Below the pieces are notes generated by a model that saw nothing but the letters and a program-made list of their open reading frames with translations, ran no database searches and was not told the DNA's origin. Positions 33,274 to 41,399 of a stretch of DNA of 46,182 nt are shown here, piece after piece. The translations under genes and the position numbers were made by a program. Positions within the stretch are counted from its first letter, which is position 1. Each line of letters starts with the position of its first letter. Origin of the DNA: Actinomycetota bacterium (lineage in GTDB: Bacteria; Actinomycetota; Actinomycetes; Propionibacteriales; Nocardioidaceae); assembly GCA_009701885.1 (NCBI GenBank), contig WLJH01000028.1:1-46182 (forward strand). The letters run 5' to 3'.

Positions 33274-33409
33274 GGCGTGTGGCGTGGCGGCCTCCCGGGG
33301 GCGCCCCCTTCGTCGCAACCACCCTGCTCGTTCGTCCCTCACGAGCAGGGGGCCAGGCCCGTCCACGCTCCTACGGGGGCGCCCCCGTCCGGCCGCCACG
33401 CCACACGCC
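33274..33409. repeat. Structured palindromic element, copy 1 (left of ESX locus)
   Basis: 136 bp. Outer perfect 19-bp arms (33274-33292 and 33391-33409, GGCGTGTGGCGTGGCGGCC and complement) enclose GGGGGCGCCCCC twice (33297-33308, 33375-33386) and a central 9-bp hairpin CCCTGCTCG / CGAGCAGGG (33322-33330, 33342-33350) with loop TTCGTCCCTCA. It separates the convergent SnoaL-like and eccC genes. The second copy at 44204-44344 shares the loop and flanks but has a different, still paired stem. Confidence 0.85.
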
Positions 33410-33431
33410 GGTCGGGGGCGACCGGTCAGCC

Positions 33432-36400
33432 TCAGATCGTCGGCTCGCTCCAGGCCGTCTGCACGACCTCGATGCCCCGGTCGCGGGTGATGAGCCGACC
33501 GCGGCCGGGGGGCAGGGGTGTCGGACGCAGGTTTCCCAGGAGCGGACCCTCGTCGGGGCTGCCCGACATGAGCAGGCCCGGCATGGCCAGGTCGCGCAGC
33601 GTCTGGATGACCGGCTCGTAGAGCGCGCGCGAGGCGCCACCGGAGCGGCGGGTCACCACGACGTGCAGGCCGACGTCGCGGGCCTGGGCCAGCAGCGGCT
33701 GGAGGACGGCGACCGGAGAGCTCTGCTGCGTGGCGACCAGGTCGTAGTCGTCGACGAGCAGGAACACCTCCGCGCCCTGCCACCAGGAGCGGTTGCGCAG
33801 CTGGTCCGGGGTGACGTCGGGGCCGGGGATGCGCTGCTCGAGGTAGGCCGCGACGTCCTTGAGCGCGGGCGTCGCCTGCTGTGCGGAGGTGAGGTAGTTG
33901 AGGAGGTACTCCTCGGGCACCTCGCCCAGCAGCGAGCGGCGGTAGTCGACCAGGATGATCTGCGCCTCCTGCGGGCTGCGGGTGCGCATCACCTCCTGGG
34001 CGTAGGTGCGCAGCAGGCCGCTCTTGCCCGACTGCCCGTCGCCGAGCACCAGCAGGTGCGGCTCGGCGTCGGGGTCCAGGCCGACGGGGGCCAGGTCCTT
34101 CTCGTTGACGCCGAGCAGCAGCCGCCCGCCGGGGCGCGGCGCGGAGGCGTCGACGTCCTCGGGCACGCGCGCGAGACGGCGTACGTCGGCGAGGTCGATG
34201 CGGTCCGGGAGCAGCCGCAGCTTGGGGCCGGCCGGACCGCGCCACGCGCGAGTGACCCGGTCGATGAGCCCCTCCACGCCCTCGCCGAGCGACTCGGCGT
34301 CGGGACGGCCGTCGATGCGGGGCAGCGCGCCGAGGAAGTGCAGCTTGGCCTGCACCAGACCCCGGCCGGGACGGCCGGTCGGGACGAGCGCGGCCATCTT
34401 CCGGTCGATCTCGGAGTCGATGTGGTCGCCGAGGCGCAGCTCGAGCCGGGTGCCGAAGACGTCGCGCATGGCGGCGCGGAAGTCCGACCAGCGCGCGGCA
34501 CCGGCGACGACGTGCAGGCCGAAGGTGAGGCCGCGACCGGCCAGCTGCTGGATCTCCAGCTCCAGGTCGTCGAAGTCCGCACGCAGGGTGGACCAGCCGT
34601 CCACGACGAGGAAGACGTCGCCGTACCCGTCGTCGGCGCGGCCCTGGCGGCGCCGCGCGCGGTAGGTCTCGATCGAGTCGATGCCCTGGGCGCGGAAGTA
34701 GGCCTCGCGGCGGTCGACGATGCCGGCGACCTCGGCGACGATCCGCCGCACGACGTCGGGCTCGGAGCGGGTGCCGACCCCGGCGACGTGCGGGAAGCTG
34801 GTCATCGGCGCGAAGGCGCCGCCGCCGAAGTCGAGGACGAAGAACTGCGACTCCGCGGGCGTGGTCACCAGCGAGGCGCTGGTCAGGATCGTGCGCAGCA
34901 GCGTCGACTTGCCGCTGCGGGGTCCGCCCACGACGGCGACGTGGCCGGCCGCGCCGGACAGGTCGACCGACAGGGTGTCGCGGCGCTGCTCGCGCGGGCG
35001 GTCGACGGTGCCGAGCGGCACGGTGAGACCGCCGAGCTCGCGCCACGACGGGGAGACCAGCCCGAGCTCGCGGTCCTCGACGAGGTCGCCGAAGAGGCCG
35101 TCGAGGGTGTCGGGCACGTCCAGCGGCGGCAGCCAGACCTGGTGCGCGGCCGGGCCGTGGCCCCGCATCCGGCGCACGGCGATGTCGAGCAGCGAGGGCT
35201 GGTTGCCGACCTCCGCGGCCGGGCTCGGCGTCGGTGCCTGCTCAACCTCCGGCTCGGGCTCGAGGGTCTGCACCGCGGAGATCGTGAACGGCAGGATCCC
35301 CTGCACGTGGCCGCCCTCGTCGCGACGCACGCGCGACCGCCCGCTCGGTGGCCCGGAGACGTACGCCGCCTTGAACCGCTGCATGGTGGTCGGATCGGGC
35401 TTGAGGTACCCCAGGCCGGGCACGGCCGGCAGCTCGTAGGCGTCGGGGACCCCGAGGACCGCCCGGGACTCCTGGGCGCTGAAGGTGCGCAGGCCGACCC
35501 GGTAGGACAGGTGCGACTCGAGACCGCGCAGCCGGCCCTCCTCCAGTCGCTGGCTGGCCAGCAGCAGGTGCAGGCCCAGCGAGCGGCCGAGGCGGCCGAT
35601 GGCGACGAACAGGTCGATGAACTCCGGCTTGGCGCTGAGCATCTCGGAGAACTCGTCGACCACGATGAACAGCGACGGCATCGGCTCGAGGTCCTCCCCG
35701 GCCGCCCGCGCCTTCTCGTAGTCGCGGATCGAGGCGAAGTTGCCGGCCTCGCGCAGCAGCTCCTGCCGCCGCACCATCTCCCCGGAGAGCGCGTCCTGCA
35801 TGCGGTCGACGAGGGTGAGCTCCTGCGACAGGTTGGTGATGACCGCGGAGACGTGCGGCATGTCCGACATCCCGGCGAAGGTCGCGCCGCCCTTGAAGTC
35901 GACGAGCACCATGTTGAGCTGCTCGGGGGAGTGGGTCATCGCCAGGCCGAGCACGAGCGTGCGCAGGAACTCCGACTTGCCCGAGCCGGTCGCGCCGATC
36001 ACCAGGCCGTGCGGGCCCATGCCCTGCTGGGCGGACTCCTTGATGTCCAGGTGCACGAGACCGCCGCCGTCGCCGACTCCGATCGGCACCCGCAGCCGGT
36101 CGCGGGCGGGGCGGGTGCGCCAGGCGGCGTCGGGGTCCAGCACGTGCACGTCGCCCAGGCCGAGGACCTCCATGAAGTCGGTCGGCCCGGTGATCTCCGA
36201 GCTCGGTGCGGCGTCGACGGCGCCCGCGGAGACGGTGTGCAGGGCGGTGAGCCGGCGGGCGAACGCCTCGGCGGTGGCGAGGTCGCACTGGTCGCCCTTG
36301 GCGCGGATCGCGGGCTCGCGCACCCGCACCGCCTCCAGCGGCACCAGGCCGTCGGACGGCTCCTCGGCCAGGAGCGCCAGCCGCAGCCGGCTGGCGTCCT

Positions 36401-37457
36401 CCAGCTCGTCCCAGCGCGCCGGGAGGTCGAGCACGGTGACGCCGTGCAGGCCGTCGGGCGGGACGACGTGGTTGCCGGGCGGCAGGGTCGCGCCGTCGAG
36501 GACCAGCAGCACGTGGGGTGTGGCCGGGCGCTCGTCGGCGCCGAAGCGCGGCCGGTCGGCCAGGTCGGGCGGCAGCAGGTCGGCGAGCTCGTCGAGGGAG
36601 GTCGAGACCATCCGGCGCGGGCCGACCGCGTCGGACTCCTGCGGGCTGTGGCTGTGCGGCAGCCACTTGACCCAGTCCCAGTGCGCGAGCTGCCGCTCGC
36701 CCGCGAGCACCGCGACGACCAGGTGCTCGGGGGACTGGAAGGCCGCCGCGGAGCAGAGCAGCGCCCGCGCCAGTGAACGGGCCGACTCCTCGGGGCCGCA
36801 CACCTCGATCCGGTCGAAGGCGCGCAGGTCGACCGAGGCCGGCAGGTCGGGCTGGTTGCGGTGGACGACGAGGAGGCGGTGCAGCGCCGAGGCCGCGGCC
36901 GGGTCGACCTGGTCGATCGGCGCGCTCTCGGGCGGCACCAGGCGCAGCGCGAGCTCCTGGTGGCACACGCCGTACCGCACGTGCAGGAACTCCGCGTCGG
37001 TCGAGGTGCGCTCCCAGACGCGGCTGCGCTCCTCGGCGAGCGCCGGGAGCGAGGTGGGGTCGGGGTGCTGCCAGGTGAGCGCCTGGCGCTGCTGGGCGGC
37101 GGCGTCGCGGGCGACCGAGCGGACCGTCGCGAGGTAGCGGAGGTACTCGGTGCGCGAGCCGGTCACCGACTGCGCGCGCTGCTTCCGCTGTCGGTCGATC
37201 TGGACGACGATGAAACCGAGCGTGGCGAAGAGGAACATGCCGGCGGCGATGTAGGAGCGGCCGCCACCGCCGCCCGCGCCGGCCCCCATCGAGGCGACGA
37301 GCACGATCGAGCCCAGGCTGCCGAGCATCGGGATGGCGTTCATCAGCACGCCGGCGGCGCCCTCGGACTGGTCGAGCTCGGGGGGCGCCTGCAGCTTGAT
37401 CTCCCCGCTCGGCATCTCGGGTGCCTCGGGGCGCTGTCCGCGCAGGGTCGTCGTCAC
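33432..37457 (-). CDS. eccC: Type VII secretion FtsK/SpoIIIE ATPase EccC (fused EccCa-EccCb)
   Basis: 1341-residue motor of ESX secretion. Two membrane helices (about 41-58 and 69-88) precede three ATPase domains. D1 has Walker A GATGSGKS (488-495) and a full Walker B with D601/E602. D2 has GGPRSGKST (844-852) but VVDGW (D953, G954). D3 has GDGQSGKSG (1139-1147) with VDDY (D1236, D1237). Only D1 keeps the catalytic Glu, as known for EccC. GTG start; divergent from eccD-1. Confidence 0.96.
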   Translation of the reverse strand: MTTTLRGQRPEAPEMPSGEIKLQAPPELDQSEGAAGVLMNAIPMLGSLGSIVLVASMGAGAGGGGGRSYIAAGMFLFATLGFIVVQIDRQRKQRAQSVTGSRTEYLRYLATVRSVARDAAAQQRQALTWQHPDPTSLPALAEERSRVWERTSTDAEFLHVRYGVCHQELALRLVPPESAPIDQVDPAAASALHRLLVVHRNQPDLPASVDLRAFDRIEVCGPEESARSLARALLCSAAAFQSPEHLVVAVLAGERQLAHWDWVKWLPHSHSPQESDAVGPRRMVSTSLDELADLLPPDLADRPRFGADERPATPHVLLVLDGATLPPGNHVVPPDGLHGVTVLDLPARWDELEDASRLRLALLAEEPSDGLVPLEAVRVREPAIRAKGDQCDLATAEAFARRLTALHTVSAGAVDAAPSSEITGPTDFMEVLGLGDVHVLDPDAAWRTRPARDRLRVPIGVGDGGGLVHLDIKESAQQGMGPHGLVIGATGSGKSEFLRTLVLGLAMTHSPEQLNMVLVDFKGGATFAGMSDMPHVSAVITNLSQELTLVDRMQDALSGEMVRRQELLREAGNFASIRDYEKARAAGEDLEPMPSLFIVVDEFSEMLSAKPEFIDLFVAIGRLGRSLGLHLLLASQRLEEGRLRGLESHLSYRVGLRTFSAQESRAVLGVPDAYELPAVPGLGYLKPDPTTMQRFKAAYVSGPPSGRSRVRRDEGGHVQGILPFTISAVQTLEPEPEVEQAPTPSPAAEVGNQPSLLDIAVRRMRGHGPAAHQVWLPPLDVPDTLDGLFGDLVEDRELGLVSPSWRELGGLTVPLGTVDRPREQRRDTLSVDLSGAAGHVAVVGGPRSGKSTLLRTILTSASLVTTPAESQFFVLDFGGGAFAPMTSFPHVAGVGTRSEPDVVRRIVAEVAGIVDRREAYFRAQGIDSIETYRARRRQGRADDGYGDVFLVVDGWSTLRADFDDLELEIQQLAGRGLTFGLHVVAGAARWSDFRAAMRDVFGTRLELRLGDHIDSEIDRKMAALVPTGRPGRGLVQAKLHFLGALPRIDGRPDAESLGEGVEGLIDRVTRAWRGPAGPKLRLLPDRIDLADVRRLARVPEDVDASAPRPGGRLLLGVNEKDLAPVGLDPDAEPHLLVLGDGQSGKSGLLRTYAQEVMRTRSPQEAQIILVDYRRSLLGEVPEEYLLNYLTSAQQATPALKDVAAYLEQRIPGPDVTPDQLRNRSWWQGAEVFLLVDDYDLVATQQSSPVAVLQPLLAQARDVGLHVVVTRRSGGASRALYEPVIQTLRDLAMPGLLMSGSPDEGPLLGNLRPTPLPPGRGRLITRDRGIEVVQTAWSEPTI

Positions 37458-37498
37458 GGCGGGCGACTACCCTTCCCCCGCCCGGGCGAAACCGCCTC

Positions 37499-37524
37499 GC
37501 GCAGGTGGTCAGTACCTCCTGCGC
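37499..37524. promoter_or_regulatory. Dyad in the eccC-eccD divergent region
   Basis: GCGCAGG and CCTGCGC, 12 bases apart, within the 167-base gap between the divergent genes. It may be an operator common to both directions; no regulator gene is nearby. Confidence 0.3.
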
Positions 37525-37624
37525 CCGTGTCGCGGGCGTGACCTGCGCGGTCCGGGAGAGCATCCGGTGCAGACCGGTGGCGCCGGGCGGTGTCGAGCGC
37601 CCCGTGGCGGGGAAGGGAGGTGCC

Positions 37625-38983
37625 GTGGCGGCAAGAACAGGGACCGGCGACGTCGTCGCGCTCAGCGTGCACGGCCCCGGCGGGGTCGTGGACCTCGTCG
37701 TCCCCTCCATGGCCACCGCCGCCGACGTCGCCCAGGAGTACGCCGAGCAGCTGGGCCTCCCCGCGGTGCCCTCGCTCGGCACCACGACCGGTCTGGCCCT
37801 GCAGCCGGCCCTGCCGCTGGCCGACGCGGGGGTCCGCCCCGGGTCGCTGCTCGTGGTGGTGCCCGACACCGTGCCCGACCGACCGGCCCGCGGCGTCCAC
37901 CAGGCCGGGGCTGCCCCCGACGGCGGTCCCTGGCTGGCCGCCCTGCTCGTGGTCGCGGGGGCGCTCGCCCTGCTCGCGGGCTGGTCGGCGACGACCGCGA
38001 GCGCTGCCCTCCGCGACGTCACGGTCGCCGTCCTCGTCGGTGGCGCCGTCCTGGCCGCCCTGCCGGTCGGCCGCTGGGCCGCCGCGCGGGCGCTGGTCGC
38101 CCCGGCGTACGCCGGCGCCGCGGCGTACGCCGTGGTCTGGGACCCCGCGCCAGAACGGCTGCCCACCGTGCTCGGTGTCGCCGCCCTGGTCTCCGCGGTC
38201 GCCGCGGCGATCGCGCGGGCCCTGGCCCCGCACGGCTCGGAGGTCCTGCGCGTGTGGACCGTCGTGGGCCTCGCCTTCTTCCTCGTGACGATGGGCGGCG
38301 CGCTCGTGGGCGCGGGCTCCCAGCTGGTGTGGGCCGTGCTGCTGGTGCTGGCCATGCTGGCGCCGCGGTTCGTGCCGGGCTTCGCCGTCGACGTCCCCGA
38401 CCAGATGCTGATCGACGTCGAGCGGCTCGCGGTCACCGCGTGGTCGGCGCGCGAGCGGCCCACCGGCCGCCGCGGTCGCACCGTCGTGCCCCCGGCGACC
38501 GTGCGCGCCGTCGCGGCGCGAGGTGCCCGCACCGTCACCGCCGCCTCGGCCGGCGTGCTGGCGGTCCTGCTCCTCGCCGCCCCGGGCGTGCTGTCCTCGG
38601 TCAGCGAGCCGGCCGACGTGGTCGGCGCGCGGCTGCTCGTGCTGCTCTCGGGCGGTGCGGTCCTGCTGGCCGCCCGCAGCTACCGCCACCGGCTGGCCCG
38701 CGTGCTGCTGCGCGTCGGCGGGCTGGGCTGCTGGGCGGCGCTGCTCCTCGACCTCGCCCCGGGGCTCGCCGAGGGCTCCGGCTGGTGGCTCGCGCTGGGT
38801 GCCGTCGGCGTCGGCGCCCTGGTGGTCCTCGCAGCGGTCGCGACCGGCCGGGGGTGGCGCTCGGCCTGGTGGTCGCGGCGCGCCGAGGTGCTCGAGGGAC
38901 TGACCGCCGCGGTGGCTCTTGCCTGTCTCGTCCCGGCCAGCGGCCTGTTCCGGCACCTGTGGGAGAACATCCCCGACGTGTGA
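37625..38983 (+). CDS. EccD-like type VII secretion membrane protein, paralogue 1
   Basis: 452 residues. The N-terminal ~75 residues form the ubiquitin-like (YukD) domain: VVALSVHGPGGVVDLVVPSM, then LPLADAGVRPGSLLVVVP. About ten to eleven membrane helices follow from WLAALLVVAGALALLAGW to the C-terminus. The cytoplasmic loop near residue 265 (PRFVPGFAVDVPDQ) matches EccD position. GTG follows GGGAGG. A second EccD is encoded 1 kb downstream. A hairpin begins 3 bases after the stop. Confidence 0.85.
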   Translation: MAARTGTGDVVALSVHGPGGVVDLVVPSMATAADVAQEYAEQLGLPAVPSLGTTTGLALQPALPLADAGVRPGSLLVVVPDTVPDRPARGVHQAGAAPDGGPWLAALLVVAGALALLAGWSATTASAALRDVTVAVLVGGAVLAALPVGRWAAARALVAPAYAGAAAYAVVWDPAPERLPTVLGVAALVSAVAAAIARALAPHGSEVLRVWTVVGLAFFLVTMGGALVGAGSQLVWAVLLVLAMLAPRFVPGFAVDVPDQMLIDVERLAVTAWSARERPTGRRGRTVVPPATVRAVAARGARTVTAASAGVLAVLLLAAPGVLSSVSEPADVVGARLLVLLSGGAVLLAARSYRHRLARVLLRVGGLGCWAALLLDLAPGLAEGSGWWLALGAVGVGALVVLAAVATGRGWRSAWWSRRAEVLEGLTAAVALACLVPASGLFRHLWENIPDV

Positions 38984-38985
38984 GT

Positions 38986-39008
38986 CCCAGGCGGCGTCCA
39001 CGCCTGGG
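38986..39008 (+). terminator. Hairpin after the first eccD gene
   Basis: CCCAGGCG / CGCCTGGG, 8-bp stem with a 7-base loop, extendable with GT..AC across a bulge, starting 3 bases after the stop codon. It could end or weaken transcription before the esx genes. Confidence 0.5.
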
Positions 39009-39224
39009 GACACCGCCGGTGACGCACCCGGAGCGCGCCGGGGTCCCCACCGGGGGGTCGGTCGTCCACAGTCCGGGGTCCATCGTGGTTTAGCAGGTAA
39101 AGGCGGGGGTACACGCCTGCACGTCCAGCAGGAGCCGGTCCCACGGGGGGTCGGACCGGCTGACGGACCCAGACACACACGACATCTCGGGCGACCTGGT
39201 CGCCTCCGAGGAAGGAGCAGGGCC

Positions 39225-39557
39225 ATGGCAGCACCCGACTACGGCCAGGGCGAGAAGACCCTGACCCGCGCCGCCGGACTGGTGGCGGACGCCAAGGCGG
39301 AGTTCGACGGCATCTCCAAGACGCTGATGAACAACGTCGAAGCGCTGCGCAGCCAGTGGGGCGGCCAGGGCTCGACCTCGTTCCAGGCGCTCGCGATGGC
39401 GTGGAACGAGAAGCAGCAGAAGATCGTCAACGCGCTCAACGAGTTCGAGCAGAACCTCATCACGACCGAGAAGGACAACGTGTCGACCGACGACGCGCAG
39501 CAGTCCTCGATGACCGCCCTCCAGAACTCGCTGGGCGCCCTGCCCAACGGTCGCTGA
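39225..39557 (+). CDS. WXG100 family type VII secretion substrate (EsxA/EsxB-like), first
   Basis: 110-residue helical-hairpin protein. The turn motif is SQWGGQGS with W45-G46-G47. Helix 1 runs about 10-40 (LTRAAGLVADAKAEFDGISK), helix 2 about 50-85 (FQALAMAWNEKQQKIVNALN). No C-terminal YxxxD/E is present, so it would rely on its partner for the export signal. ATG 39225 follows AGGAG. It is paired with the next WXG100 gene 19 bases on; the two very likely form a heterodimer exported by the EccBCD machine. Confidence 0.93.
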   Translation: MAAPDYGQGEKTLTRAAGLVADAKAEFDGISKTLMNNVEALRSQWGGQGSTSFQALAMAWNEKQQKIVNALNEFEQNLITTEKDNVSTDDAQQSSMTALQNSLGALPNGR

Positions 39558-39576
39558 GACAGGACAGGAGACAGAC

Positions 39577-39873
39577 ATGTTCGACGGCATCAGCGTCAAC
39601 CACGGTGGCCTGGACATCGGCGCCACCGACCTCGCCAACGGGGTCAAGGCCATCGAGGACCGGATGAACCGCCTCGAGGACGACCTCAAGGAGCTCAAGG
39701 GCGCCGGCTGGTCCGGTAGCGCCCAGCAGGCCTACACCCAGGCCAAGGCGCAGTGGGACCAGGCGATCCACGAGATGAAGGACCTGCTGGCCCGCACCAG
39801 CGTCGCCGTCTCGACCGCCAACCAGGACTACCGCTCGGCCGACCAGCGCGGCGCCGCCCTGTTCGGCGGCTGA
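39577..39873 (+). CDS. WXG100 family type VII secretion substrate (EsxA/EsxB-like), second
   Basis: 98-residue WXG100 protein. The turn is GAGWSGSAQ with W45-S46-G47. The C-terminal tail carries Y85-R-S-A-D89, the YxxxD/E general type VII export signal. Helices flank the turn (MNRLEDDLKELK before, AYTQAKAQWDQAIHEMKDLL after). ATG follows CAGGAGACAG. It is probably the signal-bearing partner (EsxB/CFP-10 role) of the preceding gene. A strong hairpin follows 30 bases downstream. Confidence 0.94.
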   Translation: MFDGISVNHGGLDIGATDLANGVKAIEDRMNRLEDDLKELKGAGWSGSAQQAYTQAKAQWDQAIHEMKDLLARTSVAVSTANQDYRSADQRGAALFGG

Positions 39874-39902
39874 GCCTCGCCCGCGGGGCTACCTGCGTAC
39901 CT

Positions 39903-39940
39903 CGGCCCGTCCTCCCGGTCCAGACCGGGGGGACGGGCCG
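39903..39940 (+). terminator. Strong hairpin after the esx pair
   Basis: A 17-bp stem with a single G-T pair (CGGCCCGTCCTCCCGGT and its partner) closes on a CCAG loop. It lies between the second esx gene and the next eccD, where it can reduce read-through so that substrates are made in excess of machinery. Confidence 0.7.
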
Positions 39941-40018
39941 CTCTCGCGTGGGTAGGACCCCCGCGTCCCCCGCACCCCGTCGCCCCGTCCCCCGCCCCGC
40001 TCCTGGAGGGAACCCCCG

Positions 40019-41392
40019 ATGACCACCGCGCCCCCCAGCGCCGCAGGAACCCCGTCCGTGGCCTCCGGCCTGGTCCGGGTCACCGTCGCCTCCGGCAGCC
40101 GCCGGGTCGACCTGGTCCTGCCCGGGGCGGTGCCCGTGGCCGAGCTGGTCCCCGAGCTGGCCCGCAGCGTCGGGCTGCTCGACGCGCTGACCGTCCACGG
40201 CGGGTACGCCGTGACCACCGCCGAGGGCCGTCGGCTCTCGGGCGACGTCGGCCTGCTCGTCCAGGGCGTGGAGGACGGCGGGCTGCTGACCGTCACGGCC
40301 GGGGTCGACGAGGAGCCGCCGCGGGTCTACGACGACGTCGTGGAGGCGATGACCGACGTCGTGGAGCGCGACCTTCGTCCGTGGTCGCCCGCCTCCGGTC
40401 GGCGTACGGCCCTGGTCGCCGCCGGCCTGCTGCTCGTCCTGGGCGCGGGCAGCCTGCTGCTCCAGACCGACTCCGCGCTCGCGGGCACCGCCGCCGTGGT
40501 GGTCGCCGCGGCGTTGCTCGGCGGCGCAGTCGTGCTCTCGCGCGTGCAGGGCGAGCGCGACGCGGCGGTCGCCGTGGCCTGGACCTCCGGGCTGTACGCC
40601 GCGGTCGCCGGCCTCCTGCTCGCACCCGAGGGCGACCTGTTCGGCCTGCCGGTCGCCATGGCCGGCCTGGGGGCCCTGGCTGCGGGACTGCTCGCGCTGC
40701 TGGCCGTGGGGGAGGGCCGGGCGCTCGTGCTGCCGCCTGCCATCGTCGGCGCGGTCTTCCTCGTCAGTGGCCTGCTCCTCGACGGCACCGGGGCCGAGCC
40801 CGCGCGCGTGCTGGTCGGGCTGCTGGTCCTGCTGGTCGTGTGCGGCAGCGTCTTCCCCTGGCTCGCGCTGGGCGTCACCGGCCGCAACGTCGAGCAGATC
40901 TACTCCGTCACCGACATCACCGCCGACCCCGAGGAGATCGACCCCGCCGAGGTCGGCAGCGACGCACGGCTGGCCCACGAGATCCTGGTCTCGATCGGCG
41001 CCACCGTCGGCCTGCTCCTCGTGGCGGTCGCGCCGCTGGCCGTCGGCGCGGGTCTGGCCGGCACGCTGCTGGCCGTCGTCTGCGCGCTGGTCCTGATGCT
41101 GCGCACCCGGCAGTACCGCACCGGCACGGAGGTGCTCGTCGGGCTGGTGAGCGGGCTGCTCGGCCTGGTGTCGGTCGCGGCCTCCCTGCTGTGGCTGCAC
41201 CCCGACTGGCGGCCCACCACCGCCGTGGTGCTGGCGGCCACCGGGGGGATCCTGCTCGCGGTCACCCTCGTGCCGTCGGCGCCCTCGGTGCGCCGTGCGC
41301 GGCTCGGCGACGTGGCCGAGACCGTGGCGCTGGTCGCCCTGCTGCCGCTCGCGGTGCTGGCGACCGGGCTCTTCGACGCGATCAGCGGCTGA
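40019..41392 (+). CDS. eccD: Type VII secretion membrane protein EccD (paralogue 2)
   Basis: 457 residues. N-terminal ubiquitin-like domain (VRVTVASGSRRVDLVLPGAV, then EDGGLLTVTAG) of about 95 residues, a linker helix (VYDDVVEAMTDVVERDL) and about eleven membrane helices. The cytoplasmic loop FPWLALGVTGRNVEQIYSVT, with the acidic DPEEIDPAEVG stretch, is closer to standard EccD than paralogue 1. Followed 7 bases later by eccB in the same operon. EccD lines the membrane vestibule and occurs as a dimer in each protomer of known ESX complexes. Confidence 0.92.
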   Translation: MTTAPPSAAGTPSVASGLVRVTVASGSRRVDLVLPGAVPVAELVPELARSVGLLDALTVHGGYAVTTAEGRRLSGDVGLLVQGVEDGGLLTVTAGVDEEPPRVYDDVVEAMTDVVERDLRPWSPASGRRTALVAAGLLLVLGAGSLLLQTDSALAGTAAVVVAAALLGGAVVLSRVQGERDAAVAVAWTSGLYAAVAGLLLAPEGDLFGLPVAMAGLGALAAGLLALLAVGEGRALVLPPAIVGAVFLVSGLLLDGTGAEPARVLVGLLVLLVVCGSVFPWLALGVTGRNVEQIYSVTDITADPEEIDPAEVGSDARLAHEILVSIGATVGLLLVAVAPLAVGAGLAGTLLAVVCALVLMLRTRQYRTGTEVLVGLVSGLLGLVSVAASLLWLHPDWRPTTAVVLAATGGILLAVTLVPSAPSVRRARLGDVAETVALVALLPLAVLATGLFDAISG

Positions 41393-41399
41393 GGCGCGC

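Noticed and set aside
33279..36776. 1165-residue open frame on the plus strand
   Set aside because: It is antisense to eccC, has very biased composition and no motif, and arises from GC-rich third positions.
37625..38983. This gene as EccE
   Set aside because: It has the ubiquitin-like N-terminus and about eleven helices of EccD; EccE has two N-terminal helices and a soluble domain.
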